From contig JAIWZP010000002.1 in assembly GCA_025201375.1 (NCBI GenBank), forward strand, positions 310,001 to 374,000: a DNA stretch of 64,000 bases, written 5' to 3'. Source of the stretch: Gongronella butleri. Lineage: Eukaryota > Mucoromycota > Mucoromycetes > Mucorales > Cunninghamellaceae. This document shows, in pieces, positions 11,387 through 22,287 of this stretch. Each line of letters begins with the position of its first letter. Positions within the stretch are counted from its first letter, which is position 1. The translations under genes and the position numbers were made by a program. The notes beneath the pieces were generated by a model. That model had not been told where the DNA came from. It saw only the letters and a program-made list of their open reading frames with translations, and ran no database searches.

Positions 11387-11717
11387 AAATAAAAAATCGC
11401 GTCCACTGTTCGGTTCGCCTCGATTTCGAGACAAAAAACAAAAGTAAAAGGAAACAGAATTTTCTTTGCATTGGGCGCGCGCGAGGCACCCGTTTTTCTC
11501 GCTCTTGTTGATCAAATTTTTTCTCTGTTGATCAAAGAACAAAAAAAAAAAAGGGGGGGAGGGGGAGGGGACAATAAAAGGGGTAAAAGCCAAATTGTCG
11601 CTCAGCCCCAAAAACTGGCGTTCATTGATTTTCCTAGGTCTCAACGTTTGTGCCCCATTCCATCTTGCTCCTTTTCTCTCTCGCCCTGGCTTGTATCGTT
11701 TTTGGACCGTGCACTTT
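11387..11717. other. Intergenic between family copies 4 and 5
   Basis: This contains a segment (GCGCGCGAGGCACCCGTTTTTCTCGCTC) related to the sequence downstream of copy 2, and a G/A-rich run near 11540-11575. No other gene is seen. Confidence 0.5.
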
Positions 11718-12161
11718 ATGCAGAAAGCAGAAATTGATCAAGTGTTTTGCGAGGCTGGGATTGATTTTAAGCCGACAGACGCGATGTTGATGGTTTATCC
11801 TGTATTTAGTCATTTCTTTGAGTGTCTGGTAGAGGAGCCATTCACCGCGGTCGTCTCTAAGGGCTTAAAAGAATTTAAATACGAGAATTTTTACGAGGTC
11901 ATGTTTTGGTACAATTTTTACACCTGCAAAAAGGGCCACCGCGTGCGTGGCGCGGCTCAATACGAACATTCGCATCGCTCCATCGCGCCAAACCACTTGT
12001 ACCTGAGCCGGATCCCCCATGACTACATGACAATCGACCGAACAAAGGGCCTCGTCGTCATTCGCGAAGCAATGGCTCAATTCATTGAGCGGCACCATGG
12101 CATCCCTGCATACTACACAGAGGTCACGATGGGACAGCGTATTTGCTATAAAACATCATAA
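11718..12161 (+). CDS. Tandem-family protein, copy 5
   Basis: This is the shortest member at 147 residues, starting MQKAEIDQVFCEAGIDFKPTDA, which replaces the usual MKK start. The centre reads FYEVMFWYNFYTCKKGHRVRG, with Asn in place of the otherwise constant Arg. It continues YLSRIPHDYMTIDRTKGLVVIREAM and GIPAYYTE. It is intronless, and its stop codon overlaps ATAATAAAAG. An upstream in-frame extension exists (from 11595), but I prefer 11718 because the homology starts there. Confidence 0.68.
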   Translation: MQKAEIDQVFCEAGIDFKPTDAMLMVYPVFSHFFECLVEEPFTAVVSKGLKEFKYENFYEVMFWYNFYTCKKGHRVRGAAQYEHSHRSIAPNHLYLSRIPHDYMTIDRTKGLVVIREAMAQFIERHHGIPAYYTEVTMGQRICYKTS

Positions 12162-12523
12162 TAAAAGCATGGCGATGCGTCGTGTGGCACATTTGTGCCT
12201 CGGGAAACAAGCGCCCTGGCTGTCCGATCGCCGCAATTGTGGAACGCGAGACAAAATGAATGCTGGCCCTGCCGCAGTCATCCCGACCGCACAGATCACG
12301 CGCAATGACGCGTCAATTCAGAGAAAAAAAAAAGTAGTACACAATGCTTTACTGCTCTTTTTTTTATTTTTTTCAAAAAAAAAATTTTTTTTTGCTATGT
12401 ACAATGCGGTTTATAGTGATTGAATGGTGAATTGCAATGAATTGATAGAGGGGGGAAAGAAAGGGAAGGTGAATAGAAGAAATCGGTAAAGAACAAAACA
12501 GGTAAAATATTGTTTGTGTGTGC
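12162..12523. other. Intergenic between convergent genes
   Basis: This lies between family copy 5 and the 3' end of the C3HC/acidic gene. It holds T and A runs near 12330-12395 and no recognisable gene. Confidence 0.5.
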
Positions 12524-15500
12524 TCAAGTGGTGTCGGGCGTGTCGTTGACGGGTTCCACGTCGACTTGGACGTCATCTTGATGCGTGTCATTCACAGTAT
12601 CGGCGGCTGGGGCAGGGGAGGATGGCAATTGCGCAATGTCGTCGTCCTCGACGACGACAAACTCGACATTTTCGGCGTCGACCTCCAGAACATTGTCGAG
12701 CAGGTCCGTGTGATCGTCGGCGGCAGCTGTGGCGTCCAGGTCGTTTCCGTCGTGGACTTCCTCGACGATGGCATCTTGTACCTCCTCCTCGGCTTGCTCA
12801 AGCGCTTGCTCCACGGCAGGCGTCGGGATCACTTCAATGGCAATTTGATCCTCATGCAACGTATTTTTGTTGATTTCGCCAAATTCGTCCATCTCGGCCA
12901 CAGCAACCATGTCGTCCATCTCATGATCGGCCGCTTCATCAAGGTGCTCGGTTGGCGCGCCAAGATCGGCGTCCGTGGTGGATTCAATGACGGGCTCCAC
13001 AACGGATTCCTCGATTTCTTCGCCTTTTTCATCTTCGTCCATGGCCTCCTCGTCTTGATCCGCTTCAATGTGCATCATGTCGTCGTCGTTGTGATGGTGA
13101 TCCATTGCGTCGATCTCGGCCATCATCGCGCTAGCGGCGTCGTCCACTTCTTCCATGGCCGTGTCGTCCATGGCATCAAGATCAATCACCTCACCGTCCT
13201 CATCCTCCATCACAGCCAGCGCGTCGTCTTGCAGTGGCGCATCAATCGCACCCTCGGGCTCGACCAGGACCTGCTCTGACGCGTCAAATTCGACTTTTTG
13301 CGCGCCAAGGGCTTCTCGATGCTCTTCCATTGGCTCTTGAGAGGTATCAATGGCTTCCTCTTGAATCGCGTCAGATTCTTTGGGAATATCAACGACTTTT
13401 TGAGGTGTTTCAATGAGTTCTGGATAGTTTTCATCTTGTTGAGGGACATCGTTGGTAGCTTCTTCCACAAGAGCTTCTTGGGGGGCATCGGTGGTATCTT
13501 GTTCCACATGAGCTTCTCGGGGCGCTTCATGTGCAACTTCAGACGCGTCTACGGTCGGCTCTGACGTGTCAACAGCTGGTTCAGATGCATTGGCTTCATC
13601 GTCAATTGGCTCGGTGGCGTCAACGGCATGCTCGGACGCGTCATTGACCGGCTCGGGCGTGTTAATCGCGGGCTCAGACGCGTCAATGGCTTCTTCATGT
13701 GCTTCAGCGGCCTCCTCAGGCGCGTCAACAACCACTTCAGGCACGTCAATGGTCTTTTCGGTTGTATCGGTGACGGACTCGAATTCAGTGGGCGTCTCAG
13801 GTGCTTCCATGGATTTCGGTTCAATGGTCTCGTGTTCTTCAACCTCTTCAGATGCAACGTTAACCTCAGAAACGACAATGGCGGCTTCAGGCGCGTTGGC
13901 AACGGGTTCAGACGCGTTCGTTGCCGACTCCGACGTGTCAAGCACCGGTTGGGACGTGTCCACGTCCTCGAGAACGTCCATGTTGTCTTGAGACGCGTCC
14001 ACGGGTGACTCGGGCGCGTCAATTGGCTGTTCTGACACGTTGGCGTGGATTTCCGTGGGCCATCCCGAGATTTCGTCTCCAAGCGCCGCATCTTCGTCTA
14101 CAAGGCCGTCAAAAGCAGCACCCTCCGTGTCGTCCGAACCTTTGGTATCTTGCGCGGCCGTTTCCAGCTCGTGATCGTCCATGGTCACGTCCTCCATCGC
14201 GTCGTCGTCGTGTTGGTCAACCAATGGCTCGCTCGCCTCCATCTCCGTGACGTCCATCGCGTCTTCTTCGGCAGCAACCTCTTCTTCGGTCGCGGCAGCC
14301 TCTGGTTCGACCGATGGCTGTTGGATCTCGGCAGTGGGCGCCTCTTCTAGCGCAGGACTCGTCGTTTCCGCCAATTCTTCCATCAGTTGCAGATCTTCGT
14401 CCATGGGCGCGTCCACATCCGCCTTTGCCGCGTCCTCGGCATGCTCAGCACCGTCTGTGATATCAACAGCCAATTGATCGGCTTCACCAGCTTGTTCCAC
14501 TTCAGTAGCAGCCAATTGATCGGCGTCACCAGCATTTTCCGCGTCCACATCGATTGCACGAGGCTCCTCGTCGGCGACTGCATGCTCCTCGTCGCCAATA
14601 ACATGTTCTTCATCGGCAATGGCTTGCTCTTCGTCGATAATCACATAATCTTCGTCGGCAATCGCATGGTCCTCGTCGGAAATGGCATGATCTGCGTCGA
14701 CGAGCACATGATCTTCGCCATGATCCTCGTTGGCAGCAACCAGCTCGACCTCTGCCTCGGCCAGGATTGCTTCTTCGTCGCCGCCGGACAATTGCTCTTG
14801 ATCTGGATCCGTAATAGGCTCAATTGGCTGCTGTTTCTGTGATACTGGTATAGCTGCAGGCTGCATGACCTCCCCATCCTCGAGCACAGGCTCCCCAGCA
14901 AGCGTGTCTTCCATGATGCTATCAAAAAAAAAAAAAAAAAGGTAAGCCTATGTCCAGTCTCAATATTTACCGCTTTTTTTGTCATTTTCCCCTCATTTTT
15001 GCAATATTTACGCGTCTTCCGGCTCGTCGGGCATTGTCTGTGGCGGTGTGCTGAAGTCGACGAGTTCGCTTAGGGGCTCATCGGCGGCTTGGAGCAGGTC
15101 TTCCTGGTCGGCGGCATGTGTGGCGCTCGGCGTGCCTGGCAGCGACTCGAGCGCATCGACGTCCAAGGCCGAGGGTGTCATGCCGGACTCTGAGATGCCT
15201 GCCCATGGCGACATGTGGTCCTCGCCAAGCAGATATGTCGATCTAGGCGTGCCAAATACCTCGCCAGGCTCCACATCCTCGATTTCTTCGTGTTCTTCGT
15301 GTTTTTCTTGCTCCACTTGCTCGTCCTCGTTAGCAGCAGCCGCTTCCAGGCCTTTTTCGCTCTCCATCAGATCGGCATTGGCTTGTAGATCGTCGGCAGC
15401 CGCCTGGGCCGTGGGGGATGCAGCAATTGGCAAATTGTCGGGCTCAGAGGCCTTTTCTTCGCGATCTTCGCTTTCCACAGGTGTGGGTTCGGTGACGATG

Positions 15501-17089
15501 GTCGAGACGGATGGCTGTGAGTCGCTTGGGGTGGCGGATGGCTGGTCTTGTTGCAGCGCGGGAGCAGAAACGGGCTTTTCGGTGGGAATGGCGGGAATGG
15601 CGGAAATGACGGGCGAATCGCTGATTTTTTCGCGCTTTGCGGATGGTTCCAATGTGGTGGTGGGATTCTCGATGGATTCGGCCGTGCGGTCTGATTCCTC
15701 GTCGCGCAGGCGCTTTTTTGTGCGTGCATTAGCGTACGTGGTAAGATCCTGGGTCATCCAATTGAACTTGTCCATGGTCACTTGCAGATAGCGAGCATTG
15801 TCGTAGCGGCACTGTTCCTGGCGCGGGTCCTTGGCATCTGCAGACGTCAATTGCGACCATTGCTTGCACACAATCTCCATGGCCCATTCGTAGCCGGCCA
15901 ATGGCTGCTTTGGCGCTGCAAAATGCGGGTCCTTGAGATAAATGTGCGCCTTTTCCTTGTTACGCCACGGGCAGTAGTCGCGGTGCTCCAAGACCATGTC
16001 AAACGCGTCGCGGATGCACGCTGGCCGCCGCGGATGGCCCACTTGCAGCTGCATTTCGTCGTCCAATGGGTCATCCAGCCGGAAATAATTGTCCACCATG
16101 GCATGCCGGAAACAGGAATCGCACTTGATGAGGGCAGGTTGATCTTTTGCCGGCGACCACCCAAACATGGACAAAAGGTATGCCGTGCGCTTCGCATTGT
16201 CGATTTGCGGCTGCGGGAATTGAAACACGTCCACTTGCTCAATCAGCTTGATCACCCGATCCACCATGCGCAACTTTGACGCGTCCTAATGATATAAAAA
16301 CGGTCAAAAAATTATCCAAACAGTCATTGGGTGCGTCATTTCTTACAAAAGGATGCTTGATCACGGGCAATGCCGTGGTCCATGCTCCATACTCTTTGGC
16401 CTGAATCTCCAGGCGGTCGAGTAGATCAGACGTTGTGGTGAGAGGAAGCGACGTCACGGTATCTATCCCCAAAAAAATGTCAATGGACGCGTCTTTTTCG
16501 GTTTTTTTTTTTCTTTTTTTGCGTACCTTGGCAAGTATTGTGGGACCAAAAGCATTCTTGGTCGTGGCTCTTCTGCAGGAACAAGGGATATTGGTCGTAC
16601 ATCTTTTTTGCCGTGGCGAGCGAGCTGAATCCCGTGAGATTGGGCACTTGCAGTGTGCGTGAGCACGTCATGCACACCAGGCGGAACGCGTGGGACACAC
16701 CAAAGTGACTCTGCTCGTGCGAGTCCTGCCAGCCTTGTTTGGCGGCTTGCTCGGCGCTCACGGGCGTGTCGCTATTGATAAACAAGGCCGAAAATGTAGA
16801 AAGACGCTCCACATACCGCTCGCGCCCGCTGAATTCGCTCTCTTGCTGCTTTGCCTGCTCCAGCAGCTCCTGCTGCTGCCTAAGAAGAAGGAGGTCAACT
16901 GTTTGTTCCTTGCGGATCCGTCTCGCTCTGGCTCTTTCTTTTCCAGGGCCCTTACTTTGCATTGTCCACCTTTTGCTGCTTCCACGCATCGTACTCCAAA
17001 GGCGAGATATAGGGAGGCAAATTGAATTGCCTTCTTGACTGATCAATGAGCTCGTGCAGAGACGCCAACGACGAGTCACGCTCACTCAT
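12524..17089 (-). CDS. C3HC zinc-finger (NIPA/ZC3HC1/Rsm1-like) protein with giant acidic tail
   Basis: Five exons on minus: 16956-17089, 16527-16879, 16347-16462, 15012-16285 and 12524-14918, in phase, 1423 residues. The first part (about 625 residues) has two C3HC zinc modules. In the first, VCMTCS is followed by HDQECFW; in the second, KCDSC is followed by EHRDYCPW. Both are the C-x2-C ... H-x3-C pattern of the NIPA/Rsm1/Pml39 family, which acts at the nuclear basket. The last exon encodes about 796 residues dominated by Glu, Asp, Ala and Val, with degenerate repeats such as ADEDH, DASEP and DAPE. I join it because a donor (GACGC|GTAAAT at 15012) and a T17-GATAG acceptor (14918) fuse the frames exactly, and because only about 94 bases separate the two open frames. 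The alternative is two genes: one ending at 15008 and an intronless acidic protein starting at 14914. Confidence 0.72.
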
Positions 17090-17514
17090 TTGTCTTGGGA
17101 CACGAAAAAAAAGTAGAAAAAAAAGACAAGGAAGAAAGCAGGACACAAAAAAAAAAGAGCAACGTCCAGCGCCCTTTGAATTGCTCGTTGATCTTTTCCA
17201 CATACAATTGGCGATTTCTTTTTTGGGCCCACGCGCTCAGAAACGCTTTTCTTTCTTCCCGCACCGCGGGCAGGCACCCAAAATTGCCATCAAAGATGGT
17301 AGCGGATTGCCGAAAGCAGCCTTCCTCGGATCGCATGGCGGCTGTACCACATTTGTGACTTTTTCACTGCTTTTTTTTTCTCACTCTCGCCCATTTTTTT
17401 TTCTTTCCCTTCCTTTTCTTTCCTCCCTCCTTAATTTTTTTTTTTCATTTCTCCTCTCCTTGCCTTTTTTTTCTTTTTTTTTTCTTTCCTTGCCCTTGCT
17501 TGCTGCCATATACC
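17090..17514. promoter_or_regulatory. Divergent promoter region with pyrimidine tract
   Basis: This lies between the start of the C3HC gene (minus) and that of the deaminase gene (plus). About 17366-17505 is almost entirely T and C on the plus strand, running up to the deaminase start codon. A/G-rich runs near 17100-17155 sit before the other gene. No TATA box is evident. Confidence 0.45.
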
Positions 17515-18991
17515 ATGCGCCTTGTCATTCGCCAGGACTATGATGAAGTGTCAGACTGGGTCGGTAAGTAAAAAGCGAACCGTGGCTGGAATTCTTGGAG
17601 AGAGACGCGTATTTTTCCATTTTCCGTCCTTTTTCTCGCCTCACACGGCCTTGGTTTTTTTTTTCTTTTTTTTTTTTTTGCGTGTGCGTGTTAGCCCATT
17701 ACATCAAGGAGCGCATCCTTCAATTCAAGCCCACAAAGGATCGCCCCTTTGTCCTCGGCCTGCCAAGCGGCTCGTCACCCGTCGGATGTTACCAGCGCCT
17801 TGCCAAGTTTTGCAAGTCAGGCGACCTAACATTCAAGCACGTCATCACTTTCAGCATGGATGAATACGTCGGATTGCCACGGTAACAAACAAAAAAAAGC
17901 GCGACAATTGGCGAAAAAAAGGGCAAAAAAGGGCAAAAAGTGGCGTGGCAAAAGAAAAAAAAATATGGGGAGACGCAGATGGTCTGATCGCCGCCCCCCA
18001 CCCTTTTCTCCTTTTTTTTTTCCACCACAGAGAGCACAGCCAGTCGTATTACAGCTTTCTATGGAAGCATTTGTATCAGCATTTGGACATTCCGCCCGAG
18101 AACATCAACATGCTGGACGGCAACGCGCCCGATTTGGATGAGGAGTGCCGCCGATACGAAGCCAAGATTGCGCAAGTAGGCGGCATCGAGTTGTTTGTTG
18201 GCGGGATTGGCCCCGACGGCCATATTGCCTTTAACGAGCCCGGATCCTCACTCACATCGCGCACACGTGTCAAGACACTTGCCTACGAGACCATCATTGC
18301 CAATGCGCGCTTCTTTGATGGCGACGTGTCCAAGGTGCCCAAGCTTGCATTGACCGTTGGTGTCGCGTAAGGCTCTTTTGGCGCTCTTTTGACGCGTCGC
18401 GACGCGTCTCACCCCCCCTTTTTTTTTCTTTAGCACCGTCATGGACGCGCGCGAAGTCTGCATCATCATTGTCGGCGCGCACAAGAGGTACAAAAAAAAA
18501 AGGAAAAAAAGAAAAGCGCGCAACACTTGGCCCTCGATTCACCCCCTTTTGTCCATACAGTGTTGCCCTGGCCAAATGTGTCGAGGAAGGCGTCAATCAC
18601 ATGTGCACGGTCAGCGCCATCCAGCTGCACCCCAAGGGCCTGATTGTGTGCGATGAGGACACCACGCTGGAATTGCACGTCAAGGTACCAAAAAGCATAA
18701 AAAAGAAGAAAAAAAAAAGCAACGGGATCAAAGCCCCAGATCACGATCTCTCACGCGCCTCGTTTTTTTTAGACGGTGAAATACTTCAAATCAATTGAGC
18801 ACGTGCATCAATCGCTGATTGGCAAGGAAAATCTCTCGCTGCAAGGGCAGGTCATCTCAGCCAAGGGTGCCACGGTGGGTATGACGAGACCCAGGGACGC
18901 CGACGACAATGACGAGAAAAAGGATACCAAGGAAGACGCCACGGCTGACGACGATGACGAGCGGCCTGCCAAAAAGAAAAAAGAGGACTAG
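17515..18991 (+). CDS. nagB: Glucosamine-6-phosphate deaminase
   Basis: The enzyme converts glucosamine 6-phosphate to fructose 6-phosphate and ammonia, linking amino-sugar (chitin) turnover to glycolysis. Six in-phase exons: 17515-17563, 17695-17881, 18031-18366, 18434-18487, 18561-18684 and 18773-18991, 322 residues. Landmarks are the N-terminus [29 protein letters not shown] (phosphate loop), [13 protein letters not shown], the catalytic [14 protein letters not shown] and [26 protein letters not shown] and KYFKSIE close the core. The core is family length; an extra C-terminal tail of about 40 residues is Asp/Glu-rich and ends in a Lys cluster, which could be a nuclear or interaction signal. 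The gene is divergent from the C3HC gene. Confidence 0.95.
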
Positions 18992-19614
18992 ACGTCTCTC
19001 TGGCAATGGCGACTCCCATCATGACCCCATCAAACAAAGTAAAAAAAAAAAATGGAAAAAAAACGAAAATAAACACATTGTTGCTCCTCTATCCAAGGTG
19101 TGTGTTTCTTGGGGCTTCTTTGATAATTGTCTTGTTTGTTGTGATTGTTTCATTTGTCAACGCATTCGTCGCTCCCTTTTTTTTTTTTTTCTTCTCACGG
19201 CGCCGAGACCGATCCAAGGGATGAGCGAGGGCGCAACAACAGGTCATGTGAGCTTCATTTTTTTTTGACACTCGCGTACATTGTGCCAGGGACAGCCCCT
19301 CGGGCGTGGGAGAAGGACCCAGGGCTGCGCACACCGATTTCTTTTGCCTTTTCAGCACAAATTTTGCACTTTTTCCAGGTGACTTGTGCGCGTGTCGATG
19401 AAAATAGCGTATGACCCATCTTTCAGCGACCTGCGCGATAGAATGCCAGCTGTTGTGGTGAAAATTGCGCGGGACAACCGTTAAAATTCCAAGATGAAAG
19501 GTTGTCAGGGCCAAAAATGGCGCGAGCCAAAAACATTTATGCCTTCCAGCAGGCTGCTGCGCGCTTTTTTTGTAACTCAACAAATGAGAAGAGCGCATTT
19601 TCTTCATTTTATTT
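18992..19614. other. Intergenic between convergent genes
   Basis: No gene is recognised between the deaminase and the sulfotransferase-like gene. T runs occur at about 19178-19190 and 19258-19266. Confidence 0.5.
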
Positions 19615-20515
19615 CTAGATGGTCCCCTTGAGAGCCTTGCCGATGAAAGACTCGGTCGTGTTTGAAAATGGATACTTTTCGTCGGGAATTGGCTTGCCCA
19701 GGAAGCGACACAAGGGTTCCCAGCCATCGCCCAGATTCATGACCAGCAGGCGATCTGCAGGTACCGTCTTGATCACCTCTGCGTTGTGCTTTTCAAACAA
19801 ATCACACATCAACGCCTTATCGCGAATGTTGCGGTGGTCGCGCTCCAGCACGCCGCCCAGCGTGCAATGCTGCTCCATCTTCAACGCACTGCCCAGATGA
19901 TCTTTTGAAAACGTGGGTGGCTCATCGGCAAAGTAATAATTGAAGATGGTGTTGCAGATCGACTTGTACCAGCTCTCGGACGATCGTACTAAGAAAAAAA
20001 AAAAGGCACAATGGTTATTTACAAGATGCCACTTTTTGCTTAGCTGGCGCTCGTACCTGTAAGAATCACCTTGGCATCCGGGTTCAAATCCATGAGCTCT
20101 GTGCGGAGATCAAGAAAAAAAATCAGAATTGAACCAAGGGACAGGACGCTGCCCCCCACCATTCCCTTGCCTACCTTTGTAAAACATGCACGTCGGAAAA
20201 TCGATAGCCGCATCGTATCGCGCATAGACATTTTCCCAATCGGTGTCTGGTGAATTGGGATGATCGTGTGCGTGATTCCAAACGTCCACGTCTTGATCCT
20301 CATTTTCGATTATTTCAATAAAATGATGAGTTTTGTATCTACAGGGAAAAAAATCCATGTCAATGGCCATTGACCTGTATGCCGGTCATCCCCTTCCACG
20401 ACGTCTTTTGCATTTGTTTTCCCTTTGCAAGCGATTACCCCAGCTTATTCAAAGCCAAATAAAGAGAATGAGTGCCAGTGCGGCCAAGCCCAGCGCCAAT
20501 GATTTCGAGCTTCAT
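19615..20515 (-). CDS. Sulfotransferase-family P-loop protein
   Basis: Four in-phase exons on minus: 20439-20515, 20175-20338, 20057-20098 and 19615-19988, about 218 residues. The protein opens MKLEIIGAGLGRTGTHSLYLAL, where GLGRTGT is the PAPS 5'-phosphosulfate-type P-loop seen in the fungal Sulfotransfer_4 group. DFPTCMFYKELMDLNPDAKVILTVRSSESWYKS is the typical centre, with the conserved Arg and Ser of the 3'-phosphate site in VRSSESW, and RLLVMNLGDGWEPLCRFLGKPIP the typical end. The length suits this family. The acceptor substrate cannot be told from sequence, and many fungal members are uncharacterised. No signal peptide or membrane anchor is seen. Confidence 0.85.
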
Positions 20516-20902
20516 CGAGGGATAGCAAAAAGGGGGGGGGAAGGATAAAAGAAAAGGTTGTTCATCGCGCCAACCCCTTATTTTATGTCTTTTGCTCATT
20601 GTGGTTGCACAAACGTCGGAGTCGCCAAGCAAGCCCAAGCTCAGGCGGCTGCACCTGGCGCGACGATGCATGACAAGGCTCGGTGCCGGCAGTCTTGCAT
20701 CCGTACGATATCCCATGGTCCCTGAGCAAGCGTAAAAAAAAAAGCAACACGCAATTTATTGCGTCATCATGTATAAAAAATTATTTCAATTACGCGCTCT
20801 CCCAAATCATTTTGAACGAAAAAAAAAAAGACGCAAGTGAACGAATGAATTTAATGGCTATTTGTGCTGCAATTTTTCCAAGAATTCATGGCAGGCCTTG
20901 AT
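20516..20902. other. Intergenic, no gene seen
   Basis: This is upstream of the sulfotransferase-like gene. A G8 run at about 20531-20538 and A runs near 20730 and 20820 are the only notable sequence. Confidence 0.45.
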
Positions 20903-21545
20903 TATTTCATTGTTGCTGCTCTTTGTCTCTTGGAAATAGAGAGCAGTGCGGCGTCATCTTCAGCGTTGGACATCAAAGTCGGAGAGATCTTTGACACAGC
21001 ATTCATTTGGCGATGAATGGCTGCTTTGCATAGTTCAAGCAAGGCACGGTGCTCACGGGAGAGCTCCATTGTCCGCACATGGGTGATTGTGCGAAGCGAC
21101 GAGGTGGGTGTCGCGCCGAGACGTCGCTTTTAAGATGGAGGGACGGCGGCCTACGATTGCATTGGCAACGCCAATTGGTACGAGGCCGTCGTCACTACTG
21201 TCGTGGTGGTCGTCGGCGTCGGCGTCGTCGGGTGCCTCACCGTTCACCATTTTCAGCAGTCGGCGTAGTGCAACGTTGAGAGCGTGGGCTCCAGGCACGA
21301 AAAAGCCGTTGTAATCGTGGCAATGACGCAGGTGTGCGCCTTGCCGTCCAACAAGTCGCGCAGCACCTTAAAACAGATCATAAATATTCCCTCGATGCTT
21401 TTTTTTGTGAAGCGCCATACCTGGGTCAGTTTGCTTTGGCGATAGGGGACGTGACTTTGGTGATAGTCGACAGCGCGGATACATTCCTTCAGGGCATGCA
21501 TTGTCTGGTTAATGTTGGTTGTCTTCTTTCTGCACGCGATGTGTA
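20903..21545 (-). pseudogene. Kinesin-13 remnant: end of motor and tail
   Basis: Reading on minus, one piece encodes NINQTMHALKECIRAVDY...SHVPYRQSKLTQ and, after an intron of about 50 bases, VLRDLLDGKAHTCVIATIT...TLSTLHYAD. These are the conserved end of a kinesin motor, with LKECIRA as in kinesin-13 (MCAK/KIF2). The frame then stops (YADC followed by TGA) where the neck should continue. Tail-like sequence (VRTMELSREHRALLELCKAA) reappears in another frame and ends at about 20903. The catalytic first half of the motor is missing upstream, and other fragments lie at 24.8-26.8 kb, so this is a broken gene. Confidence 0.7.
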
Positions 21546-21839
21546 AAAAAAAAAAAAAAGGGGGGGGGGGAAAGGAAGAAAAAAAGGTTGTGAAAATGAG
21601 AACGAAAAAAAAAAGTGGTGATAAAAAGAAAAAAGGACCACGTGAAAATTAAAATGGCGCCTGCATAAATGATCCTAATGAGCATTGTGCCACTGCCCAA
21701 TGTTCGCCAACCGATGGAAAAGCAGCGAGACGCACCAAAAGTCGAGAAATTTTCGCGATCAGCCCATTTTCATTATTCTTTTGATTCATCCAATAATTTG
21801 CAACATACTGTACAATGGAGTCTTGTCTTTAGGCCTACG

Positions 21840-22200
21840 ACAATATCCATGTCTTTCGTTCAAATGAGCCCATCCTTGTGGCATTGTATGATACAGTAGC
21901 CTCTGGATGGCCTGCAAATGGCAATTTTCGAAAAATGATGAATTTTCCAAGGTGTACAGTACAATTGGCCCTTGGAAAGTCGAAAAATATGATATCGGCT
22001 CTTGGATCACCACGCCATTTCACGTTTCACCACAAGTAAGGTATGCATGATACTATATATCAAGTACTGTATCATACCTACTGTACAGTACAGTACTGTA
22101 TCAACCCTTCTCATTCATCGACAAAAACGCAATACTGTAAAAATCAGAGGACCATTATTGAGCATTGACAGGTTTTGTTGTAAAACCAATCGCGCTATCA
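21840..22200. repeat. Interspersed repeat R1, copy C (5' part only)
   Basis: The landmarks TTCGTTCAAATGAGCCCA, AATTTTCGAAAAATG, TTTTCCAAGG.GTACAGT and AAATCAGAGG.CCATT match the first part of R1 copies at 26.8, 36.4 and 45.5 kb. The rest of R1 is absent and sequence passes into TACTGTA-rich DNA. Confidence 0.6.
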
Positions 22201-22280
22201 TATATACAGTATCATACACGGCACAAAAAAAAAGTACAGTACACATTACTGTATTACTGTACTACCTTTTACTGTAAACA
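22030..22280. repeat. TACTGTA/TACAGTA-rich low-complexity DNA
   Basis: The heptamer TACTGTA and its complement TACAGTA occur many times, often overlapping as TACAGTACAGTACTGTA. Similar tracts occur at 25.0-25.3, 58.1-58.3 and 60.5-60.7 kb. Confidence 0.7.
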
Positions 22281-22287
22281 CGAAAGA

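Noticed and set aside
12518..14842. Several plus-strand frames opposite the acidic exon
   Set aside because: They come from the GTC/GTT complement of Asp and Glu codons; the minus frame is uninterrupted for nearly 800 codons.
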